From positions 806,001 through 870,000 of the forward strand of contig NZ_RKLT01000001.1 of the NCBI RefSeq assembly GCF_019599505.1: a stretch of DNA of 64,000 bases, written 5' to 3'. Below, piece by piece: positions 8,051 to 16,429 of this stretch (position 1 is its first letter; each line of letters opens with the position of its first letter). A model generated the notes under the pieces. The model ran no database searches. It was given only the letters and a program-made list of their open reading frames with translations, and had not been told where the DNA came from. This stretch comes from Haloarcula nitratireducens. GTDB lineage: Archaea; Halobacteriota; Halobacteria; Halobacteriales; Haloarculaceae. Position numbers and translations under genes: made by a program.

Positions 8051-8639
8051 ATCGATAGCAACAGCCTGTAATGTAATAAATCTTCTTACTTCCCGCGTGT
8101 TGTCGCCTGTCTCAACAGAGTTCACCGCTGAGAGCAACCTGTGGCAAACGTAGAATCGCCCCCGGACGCACTTGTATAACAAAAGTACGTACATTATTCA
8201 GACGGCGCTCGAACGAAGGACGCTACCGGTTCGGCGATCATAGGTGACTAATAGTCGCCCCACTCGTCGATAGTGCCATCGCCGCTCCCAGACGAGTGCG
8301 TCGGTCCGCGTCGAGTCTCCGGGACGATGCGAGGACGGTCGAACCCGCTCCCCCTCGCGTCGCAGCGACCGTTCGGCAGACTCGAACTCAGTAACGGGCG
8401 TCTCAGCGGTGTCTCTGGAGCGTGCGATTCGCTGTAATCCGCCGTACGGCCCGGCACTCTGAACGCGGTGGGTACCGCGACCGGTGCGACCTCCGTGTGT
8501 ACTGATACCAATAACCGTTCGCAGGAGCCGAACCTCTCTGGGAGCTTCCCTCGAGAGCAGCATCTCTCAGACGCCGCTCGAAATGAGTAGGCGGCCGAGC
8601 GGCCGGAGAGTTCGCTCGACGGTCCTCCGGCGAAACAGG
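8051..8639. other. Intergenic stretch, promoter of the smc-like gene and AT-rich segment
   Basis: No gene is supported. The minus-strand TATA box GATTTATTA at 8074-8082 belongs to the smc-like gene. An AT-rich segment lies at 8165-8200. Open frames across 8200-8640 have serine/arginine-rich, non-acidic translations and no recognisable domain. Confidence 0.6.
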
Positions 8640-9398
8640 TCACTCCCGTAGCGAGAGTCCCGCCTGGATGGCCTCGTCCGACTCCTCTTTCGCCCGGAAC
8701 TCGAAGCCGAAGTAGCCGTCGTATCCGGCGTCCTCGACGGCTTCGACGACGTTCGGATAGTTGAGTTCGCCGGTCCCGGGTTCGTACCGGCCGGGAACGT
8801 CGGCGACGTGGACGTGACCGATGTCCTCGACGTTTTCGGTCACCGTCTGGATGATGTTGCCCTCGGTCACTTGCTGATGGTAGACGTCGTAGAGGAGTTC
8901 GACCGCCGGGCTATCCACGGTCCGGACGATATCGAACCCCTCCTCGGCCGCTTCGAGGAAGTACCCCGGATGGTCGATGGCGGTGTTCAGCGGTTCCAGA
9001 ACCAGCGTGACGCCGGCCGCCTCCGCCGCGGGCGCGGCGGCCTCCAAGCCCTCGGCGACGAGTTCGCGCTGGCGCGCTCTGGAGGCGTCGTCCCGTTCGT
9101 CGCCCGTGAGGACGAACAGCGTCGGGCAGTCGAGATCCGCTGCGACCTCGACCGAGCGCTCGATCTCGGCCACCGTCTCGTCGATACGGCCGGGGTCGGT
9201 CAGGGGCCCCTCCGTGCCGACCATCCCGACGAGGTCGAGACCGTGTGCGTCCAGTTCTCGCTCGACGGCATCGAGGTCCTTGTCCTGCCACGTCCAGAAC
9301 TCGACGGCGTCGGCCCCGAGGTCGGCGACGGGTTCGAAGCGGTCGATAAAGGCCCGATCGGTGTACAGCATCTCCAGACAGACCGACAGCGCCGGCAT
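8640..9398 (-). CDS. Sugar phosphate isomerase/epimerase, hydroxypyruvate isomerase-like
   Basis: The 252-residue TIM-barrel (AP endonuclease 2 superfamily) starts MPALSVCLEMLY. Hydroxypyruvate-isomerase features include VLEPLNTAIDHPGY (about 152-165), the metal-site segment ELLYDVYHQQVTEGN (about 189-203), and HVHVADVPGRYEPGTGELNY (about 216-235), with a C-terminal FGFEF. In bacteria Hyi interconverts hydroxypyruvate and tartronate semialdehyde next to glyoxylate carboligase; related folds include inosose dehydratase. The nearby thiamine-diphosphate enzyme keeps both readings open. It is divergent from the alcohol dehydrogenase gene and probably part of the same catabolic block. Confidence 0.8.
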   Translation of the reverse strand: MPALSVCLEMLYTDRAFIDRFEPVADLGADAVEFWTWQDKDLDAVERELDAHGLDLVGMVGTEGPLTDPGRIDETVAEIERSVEVAADLDCPTLFVLTGDERDDASRARQRELVAEGLEAAAPAAEAAGVTLVLEPLNTAIDHPGYFLEAAEEGFDIVRTVDSPAVELLYDVYHQQVTEGNIIQTVTENVEDIGHVHVADVPGRYEPGTGELNYPNVVEAVEDAGYDGYFGFEFRAKEESDEAIQAGLSLRE

Positions 9399-9559
9399 CA
9401 GTCTTGCCTCCGGTTCGGTTCGCGGAATCTCCTCGATAACTGTCGGTCGCTACGCGCGCCGTTTCGGTCGCTGCGCTGTGACATCACAGTGCGACGATTG
9501 ACGGGCTCGGCCAATAGCGTTTGCCCCCGTTTCCGAACTCCATCCGCTGGCGGCCGAAA

Positions 9560-9593
9560 CCTTAAGCGACGGGGCGGTGAACGTATCGATACG
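9560..9593 (+). promoter_or_regulatory. Promoter with palindromic operator candidate for the alcohol dehydrogenase gene
   Basis: A haloarchaeal TATA-like CCTTAAG lies at 9560-9566. Sixteen nt further, 9582-9593 is a perfect 12-bp palindrome (CGTATCGATACG), placed where transcription should start (about 9587-9592). A repressor bound there would block initiation. Confidence 0.5.
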
Positions 9594-9626
9594 CTCGGTC
9601 ACCGGCCGACCGTTTCCGACTCAATC

Positions 9627-10697
9627 ATGAAAGCAGCAGTGTACTACGGACCGGAAGACGTTCGCGTCGAAGACGTATCGGCAGACGAGGTCGGTCCCTC
9701 GGACGTCCGCATCGACGTCGCGTGGTGTGGCATCTGCGGGACGGACCTCCACGAGTACCTCGGCGGCCCGATCTTCGTTCCGGACGAGCCCCATCCCCGA
9801 ACCGGGAAGACGCTCCCGCTGACGCTCGGCCACGAGTTCACCGGGACCGTCGCGGAAGTGGGAACAGACGTATCGCGCCTCTCCGTCGGCGACCGCGTCG
9901 TCGTCGAGCCGAACATCCCCTGCGGCGAGTGTTACTACTGCGAGGAGGGGCGCTACAACCTCTGTGAGAACGCCGCGGCCATCGGCCTCCAGACCGACAC
10001 CGGCGGTTTCGCCGAGAACGCCGTCGTTCCGGAACAGCAGGTCCACGAACTGCCCGACGAGGTGTCGCTGAAAGACGGCGCGCTGGTCGAACCGCTCGCC
10101 GTAGGCCTTCACGCCGTCCGCCGAGCGGGTATCAGCCCCGGCGACACCGCCGCCGTCTTCGGAGCCGGTCCCATCGGTCTCACGGTCGTCCACGCGGCGC
10201 AGTCGGCCGGCGTCAAGCGCCTGTTCGTCTCCGAACCTCAGACGGCCCGCCGGGAGAAGGCGGCCGAGCTGGGTGCGGACGTGACGATAGACCCGCTCTC
10301 GACGGACCCCGTAGAGCGCATCAGAGCGGAGACGCCGGGCGGCGTCGACGCCGCCTTCGAGTACGCCGGCGTCGACCCCTCGTTCAACGCCGCCGTCAAG
10401 AGCACGCGTCGGGGCGGCACCGTCACCGTCGGGGCCGTCTTCGAGGAGGAGACCTCGACGGACCTCAAGGAGATCGTCACGACCGAGCGGACGGTACTCG
10501 GGAGTCAGACCTACGCCTACCCGCCGCTGTCGTTCCGCTCCGAGTTCGACGCCGTCATCCAGTCGCTCGCGGCCGACGAGGTCGACACCGACGCGTTCGT
10601 CTCGGCGACCATCGGCTTAGACGACATCGTCGAGGAGGGGTTCGAGGCCATCGACGACCCGGAGAACGGCCTCGTCAAAGTGCTCGTCTCGCCCTGA
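9627..10697 (+). CDS. Zinc-dependent alcohol/polyol dehydrogenase (2,3-butanediol or sorbitol dehydrogenase type)
   Basis: The 356-residue medium-chain dehydrogenase has the catalytic zinc ligands C37 (WCGICGTD) and GHEFTG, a structural zinc set in CGECYYCEEGRYNLCE, and a Rossmann motif FGAGPIGL near residue 177. Family members oxidise secondary alcohols, polyols or sugar alcohols with NAD(P)+. The substrate is open; the neighbouring sugar ABC transporter, Gfo/Idh/MocA dehydrogenase and aldolase suggest a polyol or sugar-derived intermediate. Its promoter carries a perfect palindrome at the predicted transcription start. A T-run follows the stop codon. Confidence 0.87.
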   Translation: MKAAVYYGPEDVRVEDVSADEVGPSDVRIDVAWCGICGTDLHEYLGGPIFVPDEPHPRTGKTLPLTLGHEFTGTVAEVGTDVSRLSVGDRVVVEPNIPCGECYYCEEGRYNLCENAAAIGLQTDTGGFAENAVVPEQQVHELPDEVSLKDGALVEPLAVGLHAVRRAGISPGDTAAVFGAGPIGLTVVHAAQSAGVKRLFVSEPQTARREKAAELGADVTIDPLSTDPVERIRAETPGGVDAAFEYAGVDPSFNAAVKSTRRGGTVTVGAVFEEETSTDLKEIVTTERTVLGSQTYAYPPLSFRSEFDAVIQSLAADEVDTDAFVSATIGLDDIVEEGFEAIDDPENGLVKVLVSP

Positions 10698-10708
10698 CAG
10701 ACCTATCG

Positions 10709-10714
10709 TTTTTT
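10709..10714 (+). terminator. T6 run after the alcohol dehydrogenase gene
   Basis: TTTTTT begins 12 nt after the stop codon, the usual archaeal intrinsic termination signal. It also lies about 27 nt before the next ATG and may act as that gene's TATA region. Confidence 0.45.
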
Positions 10715-10739
10715 GTCCCGCTATGCCGTCAGTTACCGT

Positions 10740-11177
10740 ATGCCACGTGCACTCGTCGTCGTAGAACCGGAACCGCGCGTCAAGGAGCTGCTGGACGTCG
10801 CCAGCGACTTCGCCCGCGGGTCGGGCGCGCAGTTGCTCCTGTTCCACGTCACCGACACGTTCGACGGCAACGCCGTCCGCGAGCAGATGCGCGACCTCAC
10901 CGGGATCGATCACAACTATCGGTCCGGTATCGAGGGCGCGGAGGAGTTCGCGACCGACCTCGGCGAGGAACTGCTCGCGGACGACGTGGACTTCGCCGTC
11001 GAGGGCGCGTTCGGCGAGACGGCCCAGCGGATCGTCGCCGCCGTCGAGGAGTTCGACTGCACCCACGTCTTCCTGACCGGCCGGCGGCGCTCGCCGACGG
11101 GGAAGGCCGTCTTCGGCGATACGGCACAGGAGGTCCTCCTGAGCGTCGACGTGCCGGTGACGCTCGTGATGGAGTGA
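10740..11177 (+). CDS. Universal stress protein
   Basis: The 145-residue single-domain Usp starts MPRALVVVEPEP. The C-terminal loop FLTGRRRSPTGKAVFGDTAQEVLLSVDVPVTLV contains the GxxxxxxGKAxFGxxAQ phosphate-binding pattern of ATP-binding Usps. This loop is close to that of the Usp at 39167, so the two are paralogues, while the one at 3754 is more distant. It is convergent with the sugar ABC transporter operon, with 26 bases between the stop codons. Confidence 0.88.
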   Translation: MPRALVVVEPEPRVKELLDVASDFARGSGAQLLLFHVTDTFDGNAVREQMRDLTGIDHNYRSGIEGAEEFATDLGEELLADDVDFAVEGAFGETAQRIVAAVEEFDCTHVFLTGRRRSPTGKAVFGDTAQEVLLSVDVPVTLVME

Positions 11178-11203
11178 GAAGCGCAGAACCGCGCGGAGTC
11201 GAC

Positions 11204-12001
11204 TTACACCTCTGCCTCGGTGTCGGAGGCCGCCTGCACGTCGGACGGCATCTCCCCGGAGACCATCATCTGGACGATGTCCTCTTTGGTCACCGCGTCG
11301 GTGTCGACCGTGCCGACGAGGTCGCCGCTGTCGAGGATGGTGACGCGGTCGGTGAGCCCGAACACCTCGTCCATGTTGTGCGTGATGAGGAGGACGGTGA
11401 TGCCCTCGTCGTTGAGCGTCCGGACGAGTTCGCGGACCCGCCGCGCCGAGTCCGCCGACAGCGCGGAGGTCGGCTCGTCCATGATGACGAGGTCGGGGTC
11501 GGTGACGAGCGACCGGGCGATGGCGATGGCCTGTCGCTCGCCGCCCGAGAGGAACTCGACGCGGGCCGTCGGGTCGATCTCGAGGTTCAGCCGACTGCGG
11601 ATGATCTCCTCTGACTGCTCGTTCATCGTGTCCCAGTCGACGACGGAGACGCCGGCGAACTTCTTCATCGGGTTGCGAGCGAGGAACAGGTTCGCCGAGA
11701 CCGAGAGCGTGTCCACGAGCGCGAGGTCCTGATACACCGTCGAGATACCGTACTTGCGGGCCTCCTTCGGGTTCGAGATATGGACCCGTTCGCCGCGGAT
11801 GTACACTTCGCCGGCGTCCGGTTGATGGACGCCCACGAGGGTCTTGATGAGCGTGGACTTCCCCGATCCGTTGTCGCCGAGCAGCCCCATTATCTCGCCT
11901 TCCCTCACTTCGAGGTCGACGCCGTTCAGCGCGACGACGCGGCCGAAGTGCTTCTCGATGCCGCGCATCTCCACGAGGTTCTCCGTGCTACCGTCTGCCA
12001 T
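11204..12001 (-). CDS. Sugar ABC transporter ATP-binding protein (CUT2/ribose type, single domain)
   Basis: The 265-residue ATPase has Walker A GDNGSGKST (about 42-50), a Q-loop (VYQDLAL), the signature LSGGERQ (about 152), Walker B DLVIMDEPTSAL and the H-switch TH. It resembles RbsA/FrcA-type subunits of CUT2 importers. Bacterial RbsA usually fuses two ATPase domains (about 500 aa), whereas this is a single domain that must act as a homodimer. It is the last gene of the operon SBP - permease - thiamine-diphosphate enzyme - ATPase. Confidence 0.88.
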   Translation of the reverse strand: MADGSTENLVEMRGIEKHFGRVVALNGVDLEVREGEIMGLLGDNGSGKSTLIKTLVGVHQPDAGEVYIRGERVHISNPKEARKYGISTVYQDLALVDTLSVSANLFLARNPMKKFAGVSVVDWDTMNEQSEEIIRSRLNLEIDPTARVEFLSGGERQAIAIARSLVTDPDLVIMDEPTSALSADSARRVRELVRTLNDEGITVLLITHNMDEVFGLTDRVTILDSGDLVGTVDTDAVTKEDIVQMMVSGEMPSDVQAASDTEAEV

Positions 12002-12082
12002 GAGAATCGTTACACGACTCGGTCACATAAGCGTTTCCCGCAGCGCGGTGCAGTCCCGTCGTAGCGACGACTGGGCGATGGT

Positions 12083-13891
12083 TCAGTCGTCTCCGGCGGC
12101 CTCCTCTTCCGCTTCGGCGTTCTCTTCGCCGGGTCGCTCTCCGGCCTCGTACCCCTCGCCGAGCCCCGGGAGGTGCCACGCGCCGGTCATGATACCGCCG
12201 GTTTCGGTCGAATCGCGCTCGACGACGGCTTCGACCAGCGCCGGGCCGTCGTGTTCGACCATCGCTTCGAGCGCCGAGTCGAGGTCGTCGGCCTCGAAGA
12301 CGCGCTCGGCGAACCCGACGCCCATCGACTCGGCCATGCCGACGGCGTCGTAGTCGTGTTCCTCGTCGAACTCCGTGGCGATGACGCGGTCCCAGCCGGA
12401 CTGGGTGACCTGCAGGTTCCGGATCGAGAGCCACGCGTGGTTGTTGAGGACGAGGACGTTCACGTCGATGTCCTCCTGCACCGCGGCGATGAGCTCCTGA
12501 TTGCAGTGGAGGAAGCTCCCGTCGCCCTGAATCGAGACGACCTGTCTATCCGGCGCGGCGAGCTTCGCGCCCATCGACGCCGGCAGGGAGAACCCCATCG
12601 TGGAGAACCCGCCCGCCGAGATGTTCGACCGCGGTTCGTACACCGGGAACTCGGGGTTCGTGATGTCCTGCGGGTGGCCCGCGCCGGAGGTGACGATGGC
12701 GTCGCGGTCGAGCACCTCGCGCAGGCCGCCCAGTACGCGGGCCATGCTCAGCGGCACCGAGTCGTCGGTGTGGCGCTCCTCGATGCGCCGTTCCCACTCC
12801 TCCCAGCGGCGCTGCACCTCCTCGTAGTACTCGTTGTCCTCGGTGCCGACGGGGTCGGTCCGCTCTTCGAGTTCGTCGCGGAGCTGGCGCGCGACGACCT
12901 TGGCGTCGCCCTGCACGCCGACCTCGACGGGGTAGTTCTTCCCGATCTCGTGGCTGTCGACGTCGACGTGGACGAGCTTCGTCGGCGGGATCTCGAAGCT
13001 CACGCCGGGGTCGAACGACGACGTGTGGAGGTCCGAGAACCGACAGCCCAGCGCGAGAATCACGTCGGCGCTGCTGCAGAGCTCGTTGCCCGCCGTCGTC
13101 CCCCACGCGCCCGCGTAGCCGACGAAGAGGTCGTGGTCCTCGGGGACGATACCCTTCCCCTGAAACGTCGGGCTGACCGGCGCTTGCAGGAACTCCGCGA
13201 GTTCGCGCACCTCGTCCCACGCTTCCGCCAGCATCGCGCCGCCGCCCGCGACGATGACCGGGCGCTCGGCGTCCATTAGCAACTCCGTGGCCTCTGAGAC
13301 CGCCCGCGGATCGCCGGCCGGTCGGTACTGCGCCCGCGAGTGCGCCGGGTCCGGGATCTCCACGTCGGCGACGGCGGCCTGTACGTCCATCGGGATCTCG
13401 ACGTGAACCGGCGCGGGCCGCCCGGTCACCGCCTCTTGAAACGCCCGGCGGAGCGTCCGGGGTAACTGCTCGACGTCGTGGACCTGAAACGTCTGTTTCG
13501 TGATGGGCTCCATCACGTTCGGGAAGTCGCCGGGGCGTTTGCGCTCGATCTCCTGGAGGATACCCTGTCCGTACTCGTGTGTCTGCGGACCGCCGGTGAG
13601 GACGACCATCGGTACCGAATCGACGAAGGCGGTCGCCACGCCCGTCACCGTGTTCGTCGCACCCGGCCCGATGGAGGTGAACACGACCAGCGGGTCGCCG
13701 CTCGCGCGGGCGTACCCGTCAGCGAGGTGCGCCGCTCCCTGTTCGTGTCGCGGTTGGACCACGTCGACCGACGAGTCGTTGAAAGCGTCTATCATCAGTG
13801 TACTGCCGTGACCCGGAATGCCGACGATGTACTCGACGCCCTCGCGCTCCAGGTACTCCGCGATGATTTCACTGCCGTTCAGGCGAACCAT
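12083..13891 (-). CDS. Thiamine-diphosphate-dependent enzyme, acetolactate synthase superfamily with IolD-like motifs
   Basis: The 602-residue protein has the three-domain layout of the family: an N-terminal Pyr domain with the catalytic Glu in PRHEQGAAHLADGYAR, a central domain (APVSPTFQGKGIVPEDHDLFVGYAG), and a C-terminal PP domain with the thiamine motif QGDGSFLHCNQE. The Glu argues against glyoxylate carboligase, which lacks it. GIPGHGS, SIGPGATN, ILQEIE and a closing NLQ after the cofactor motif resemble IolD, the inositol-pathway trihydroxycyclohexanedione hydrolase, more than biosynthetic acetolactate synthase. The gene sits inside the sugar transporter operon, between permease and ATPase, and no regulatory subunit gene follows. 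The last 35 residues are an acidic tail. Superfamily is certain; substrate is not. Confidence 0.75.
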   Translation of the reverse strand: MVRLNGSEIIAEYLEREGVEYIVGIPGHGSTLMIDAFNDSSVDVVQPRHEQGAAHLADGYARASGDPLVVFTSIGPGATNTVTGVATAFVDSVPMVVLTGGPQTHEYGQGILQEIERKRPGDFPNVMEPITKQTFQVHDVEQLPRTLRRAFQEAVTGRPAPVHVEIPMDVQAAVADVEIPDPAHSRAQYRPAGDPRAVSEATELLMDAERPVIVAGGGAMLAEAWDEVRELAEFLQAPVSPTFQGKGIVPEDHDLFVGYAGAWGTTAGNELCSSADVILALGCRFSDLHTSSFDPGVSFEIPPTKLVHVDVDSHEIGKNYPVEVGVQGDAKVVARQLRDELEERTDPVGTEDNEYYEEVQRRWEEWERRIEERHTDDSVPLSMARVLGGLREVLDRDAIVTSGAGHPQDITNPEFPVYEPRSNISAGGFSTMGFSLPASMGAKLAAPDRQVVSIQGDGSFLHCNQELIAAVQEDIDVNVLVLNNHAWLSIRNLQVTQSGWDRVIATEFDEEHDYDAVGMAESMGVGFAERVFEADDLDSALEAMVEHDGPALVEAVVERDSTETGGIMTGAWHLPGLGEGYEAGERPGEENAEAEEEAAGDD

Positions 13892-13968
13892 AGCGAGTGG
13901 TTCGGCGACTGCTCTCTTATAATTTGCGGGGTGTTGACAGGGGGCAGAGAAACGGGCGAAAACACCGC

Positions 13969-15030
13969 TCAGGTGGAGAGGAGGCGGTGGCGGATCTTCG
14001 ACTCGGTCGTGTAGAGGTAGATGGCGACCAGCAGGACGAGGCCGTTGATGAACTGGATGGCGTCGCCGCCGACGCCGACCTGCACCAGCCCGACCTGGAT
14101 CATCGTCAGGAGGAACATCCCGCCGAAGGCGTTCTTGATGTCGCCGCGACCGCCGTCGAGGCTGATACCGCCGATGACCGCGCCCGCGAACGCCGGGAAC
14201 AGGTCGCCTTCGGCCAGCCCGGGCGGTGCCGCGCTCAGGTAGCCCGTGTACAGCAGGCCCGCGAGCCCGCTCAGGACGCCCGACGCGGTGAAGACGATGA
14301 GCAGGACGCGCTCGCGCGGGATGCCGGCCTCTTCGGCCGCGTTCTCGTCGCCGCCGACCGCCATGATGGCGAGACCGATGCGCCGGTAGTTCATGATGAA
14401 CCAGACGCCGGCGTACAGCGCGATTATCAGCGGGACCGCGATCGGGATGCCGCCGAATATCCACAGCGAATCCGCGCCGCCGAGACCCGGTAAGTCACCG
14501 ATGAGCGCGCCGCCGACGAACAGGTAGGACTCCGGGAGCGGCGCGACGGTGATCGTCGAGAGCAGGAAGACCGCCCCGCGGAAGATGATGAAGAAGGCGA
14601 GCGTCTGCAGGAACGGGTTGATGCCGAAGTAGCCGATGGAGACGCCGTTGACGAAGCCGATAGCGCCGCCGATGAAGAGGATGAGGACGACGCCCACCAG
14701 ACCCGGCGTCCCCGGGAACCACGTGTTCAGGAACAGGGCCGTCACCATCGAGGAGAAGCCCGCGATAGAGCCGATAGAGAGGTCGAAGTTCCCGCTGAGC
14801 AGACACAGCGACTCCGCGAGCACGAGCGCCCCCAGCCCCGCGCTCGAATACAGCATGAACTGGATGTTGCTCGCCGAGGTGAACACCTGCGGCATCAGGA
14901 TGGCGAAGATGACGAACGTGACGACCACGATGGGCCAGATCATGTTGTCGAGGCCCCAGAGGAGCCACTTCGTACCCTCGCCGCTCGTCCGGTCCAACCA
15001 ACTGCTCCAGTCGAGGTCTCGAATGCTCAT
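13969..15030 (-). CDS. Sugar ABC transporter permease (CUT2/RbsC type)
   Basis: The 353-residue protein has about eight to ten hydrophobic segments and the BPD_transp_2 pattern, including SGNFDLSIGSIAGFSSM (about 78-94) and AVGGDENAAEEAGIPRERV, the cytoplasmic loop that contacts the ATPase. It forms the channel of a CUT2 sugar importer with the flanking binding protein and ATPase. It is transcribed after the binding protein (24-nt gap) and followed after 77 nt by the thiamine-diphosphate enzyme. The N-terminus (SIRDLDWSSWLDRT) is a hydrophilic extension. Confidence 0.88.
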   Translation of the reverse strand: MSIRDLDWSSWLDRTSGEGTKWLLWGLDNMIWPIVVVTFVIFAILMPQVFTSASNIQFMLYSSAGLGALVLAESLCLLSGNFDLSIGSIAGFSSMVTALFLNTWFPGTPGLVGVVLILFIGGAIGFVNGVSIGYFGINPFLQTLAFFIIFRGAVFLLSTITVAPLPESYLFVGGALIGDLPGLGGADSLWIFGGIPIAVPLIIALYAGVWFIMNYRRIGLAIMAVGGDENAAEEAGIPRERVLLIVFTASGVLSGLAGLLYTGYLSAAPPGLAEGDLFPAFAGAVIGGISLDGGRGDIKNAFGGMFLLTMIQVGLVQVGVGGDAIQFINGLVLLVAIYLYTTESKIRHRLLST

Positions 15031-15054
15031 GTGAATGCTGATTTGATAGGGTAG

Positions 15055-16344
15055 TTACCCGAGGAGGTCGCTCGCGTAGTTGCCCCAGAGGTACTCCGCG
15101 TCGACGTTCTCCTGCGTGATGGCGACGGTCTTCGGTTGCAGCCACGGGTAGTAGTCCGTGTCGCCCGAAGACCACTGCGTGACCGTCCCCGGCGACCAGT
15201 AACTGTTCGACAGCGGCTGGACGCCGTTGTACTCGATGTTCTCGACCGCCACTTCGTTGGGGAGACTCGCGGAGTCCGCCGCCGTCACCTCACTGTCGGG
15301 TTGCGGGACAGCGGCCTCGCCCGTGTCCAGTTGGTGGATCATGTACTCCATCGAGATGGGCGCGTAGAACGGCATCGGCTGCTGGAGCGTCGTGTGGATG
15401 TACCCCTCCCGGATGTTGTCGAGGACGCCGGGGAACCCGTCGATGTTCATGATGGGGATGTAGTTCTCCGTGTCGTCCATCGTCGTGAGCATCCCCATCT
15501 GGTCTAAGACGTTGACCGCCGCGAGCGCGCCGCCGCCCCAGACGGCGTAGATGCCGTCGATGTCGCTGTCGCTCTCCAGGAACGCGCTCAGGTTCTGGGT
15601 CGCCGCCTGCTGGCTCCAGCCCTTGTTGTAGATTACCTGGACGATCTCGACGCCGTCGGCCTCGCTGATAGCCTGTCGGAACCCCTCGCTCCGCCGGACG
15701 GCCGACTGGTCGGCCTGGTCGCCGACGAGGTCGACGACGCGGCTCCCGCCGTAGGTGTCGTTCAGCGCCTCGACCATCAGCTCGCCGGCACGGTAGCCGG
15801 CGTTGAAGCTCCCGAACCCGGTGAACAGTTCGATGGCGTCGGTCGGAGCCGAGGAGTTGGCCGTGTAGACCGGTACGCCCTGTTCGGCGGCGCGTTCGAT
15901 GACGCCGACGGCGGCGTCAGAGGAGTACGGACTGATGAGGAGACCGTCGATGCCGCTGTTCAGCATGCTCCTGACGTTCTGAATCTGCCGCTGCGCCTGT
16001 CCACCGGCCTGCGTGACCTGAATCTCGTGGCCCAGTTCCTGGGCGTACACCTCCCCGATCTTGCGGAACACCTGGAGCCACGGGTTGTTCATGTTCTTGA
16101 TGGAGAACCCGAACCGGTAGGACTCCCCGCCGCCGCTGCCCGTGGTCGAGGTCTCTCCGCCGGTGGTAGCGCCGCCGCCGGTCGCGGTTCCACCGCCACC
16201 GTCACCGCCGTCGCCGCCATCACCACCGTCGCCGCCACAGCCGGCGAGGCCGACCGTGGCCCCGATGCCGACTGCGGTGATATACTTGCGTCGCGAGAGA
16301 CGGTCGTCACAATGGCTATCGCTTACCATGGGTTTAACACGCAT
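15055..16344 (-). CDS. Sugar-binding lipoprotein of CUT2 ABC transporter (Tat-exported)
   Basis: The 429-residue protein has a twin-arginine signal (LSRRKYI) with lipobox LAGC at about residues 33-36, then a Gly/Asp and Thr/Gly linker, typical of haloarchaeal lipoproteins on the outer membrane face. The mature part is a Peripla_BP_4 (ribose/galactose-binding) fold: GFSIKNMNNPWLQV, GIDGLLISPYSSDA and VWGGGALAA. It begins the operon permease - thiamine-diphosphate enzyme - ATPase. The start at 16344 is favoured because a TATA box at 16361-16370 would give a leaderless mRNA; a second in-frame ATG lies at 16329. Confidence 0.88.
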   Translation of the reverse strand: MRVKPMVSDSHCDDRLSRRKYITAVGIGATVGLAGCGGDGGDGGDGGDGGGGTATGGGATTGGETSTTGSGGGESYRFGFSIKNMNNPWLQVFRKIGEVYAQELGHEIQVTQAGGQAQRQIQNVRSMLNSGIDGLLISPYSSDAAVGVIERAAEQGVPVYTANSSAPTDAIELFTGFGSFNAGYRAGELMVEALNDTYGGSRVVDLVGDQADQSAVRRSEGFRQAISEADGVEIVQVIYNKGWSQQAATQNLSAFLESDSDIDGIYAVWGGGALAAVNVLDQMGMLTTMDDTENYIPIMNIDGFPGVLDNIREGYIHTTLQQPMPFYAPISMEYMIHQLDTGEAAVPQPDSEVTAADSASLPNEVAVENIEYNGVQPLSNSYWSPGTVTQWSSGDTDYYPWLQPKTVAITQENVDAEYLWGNYASDLLG

Positions 16345-16360
16345 GATTGTTCTCCTACGC

Positions 16361-16370
16361 GATATAAATA
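16361..16370 (-). promoter_or_regulatory. TATA box of the sugar transporter operon
   Basis: On the minus strand TATTTATATC lies 17-26 nt upstream of the ATG at 16344, the standard position for a haloarchaeal leaderless promoter. Confidence 0.6.
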
Positions 16371-16429
16371 TCTTTCTCAAAAAACCGTTGTAGATACACG
16401 AAGCGTCCGCCGACCGTCGTGATACCGGT

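Noticed and set aside
8198..8643. Open frames upstream of the hydroxypyruvate isomerase-like gene
   Set aside because: Translations are Ser/Arg-rich and not acidic, with no start context or homology that I can recognise.
12083..13891. Assignment of the thiamine-diphosphate enzyme as glyoxylate carboligase because of the nearby hydroxypyruvate isomerase-like gene
   Set aside because: Glyoxylate carboligase lacks the catalytic Glu, which is present here; no tartronate semialdehyde reductase gene is seen.
16170..16245. Short repeated triplets (Gly-Gly-Asp coding) that could look like a repeat array
   Set aside because: They encode the flexible Gly/Asp linker after the lipobox, common in haloarchaeal lipoproteins; the same occurs at about 43634-43680.
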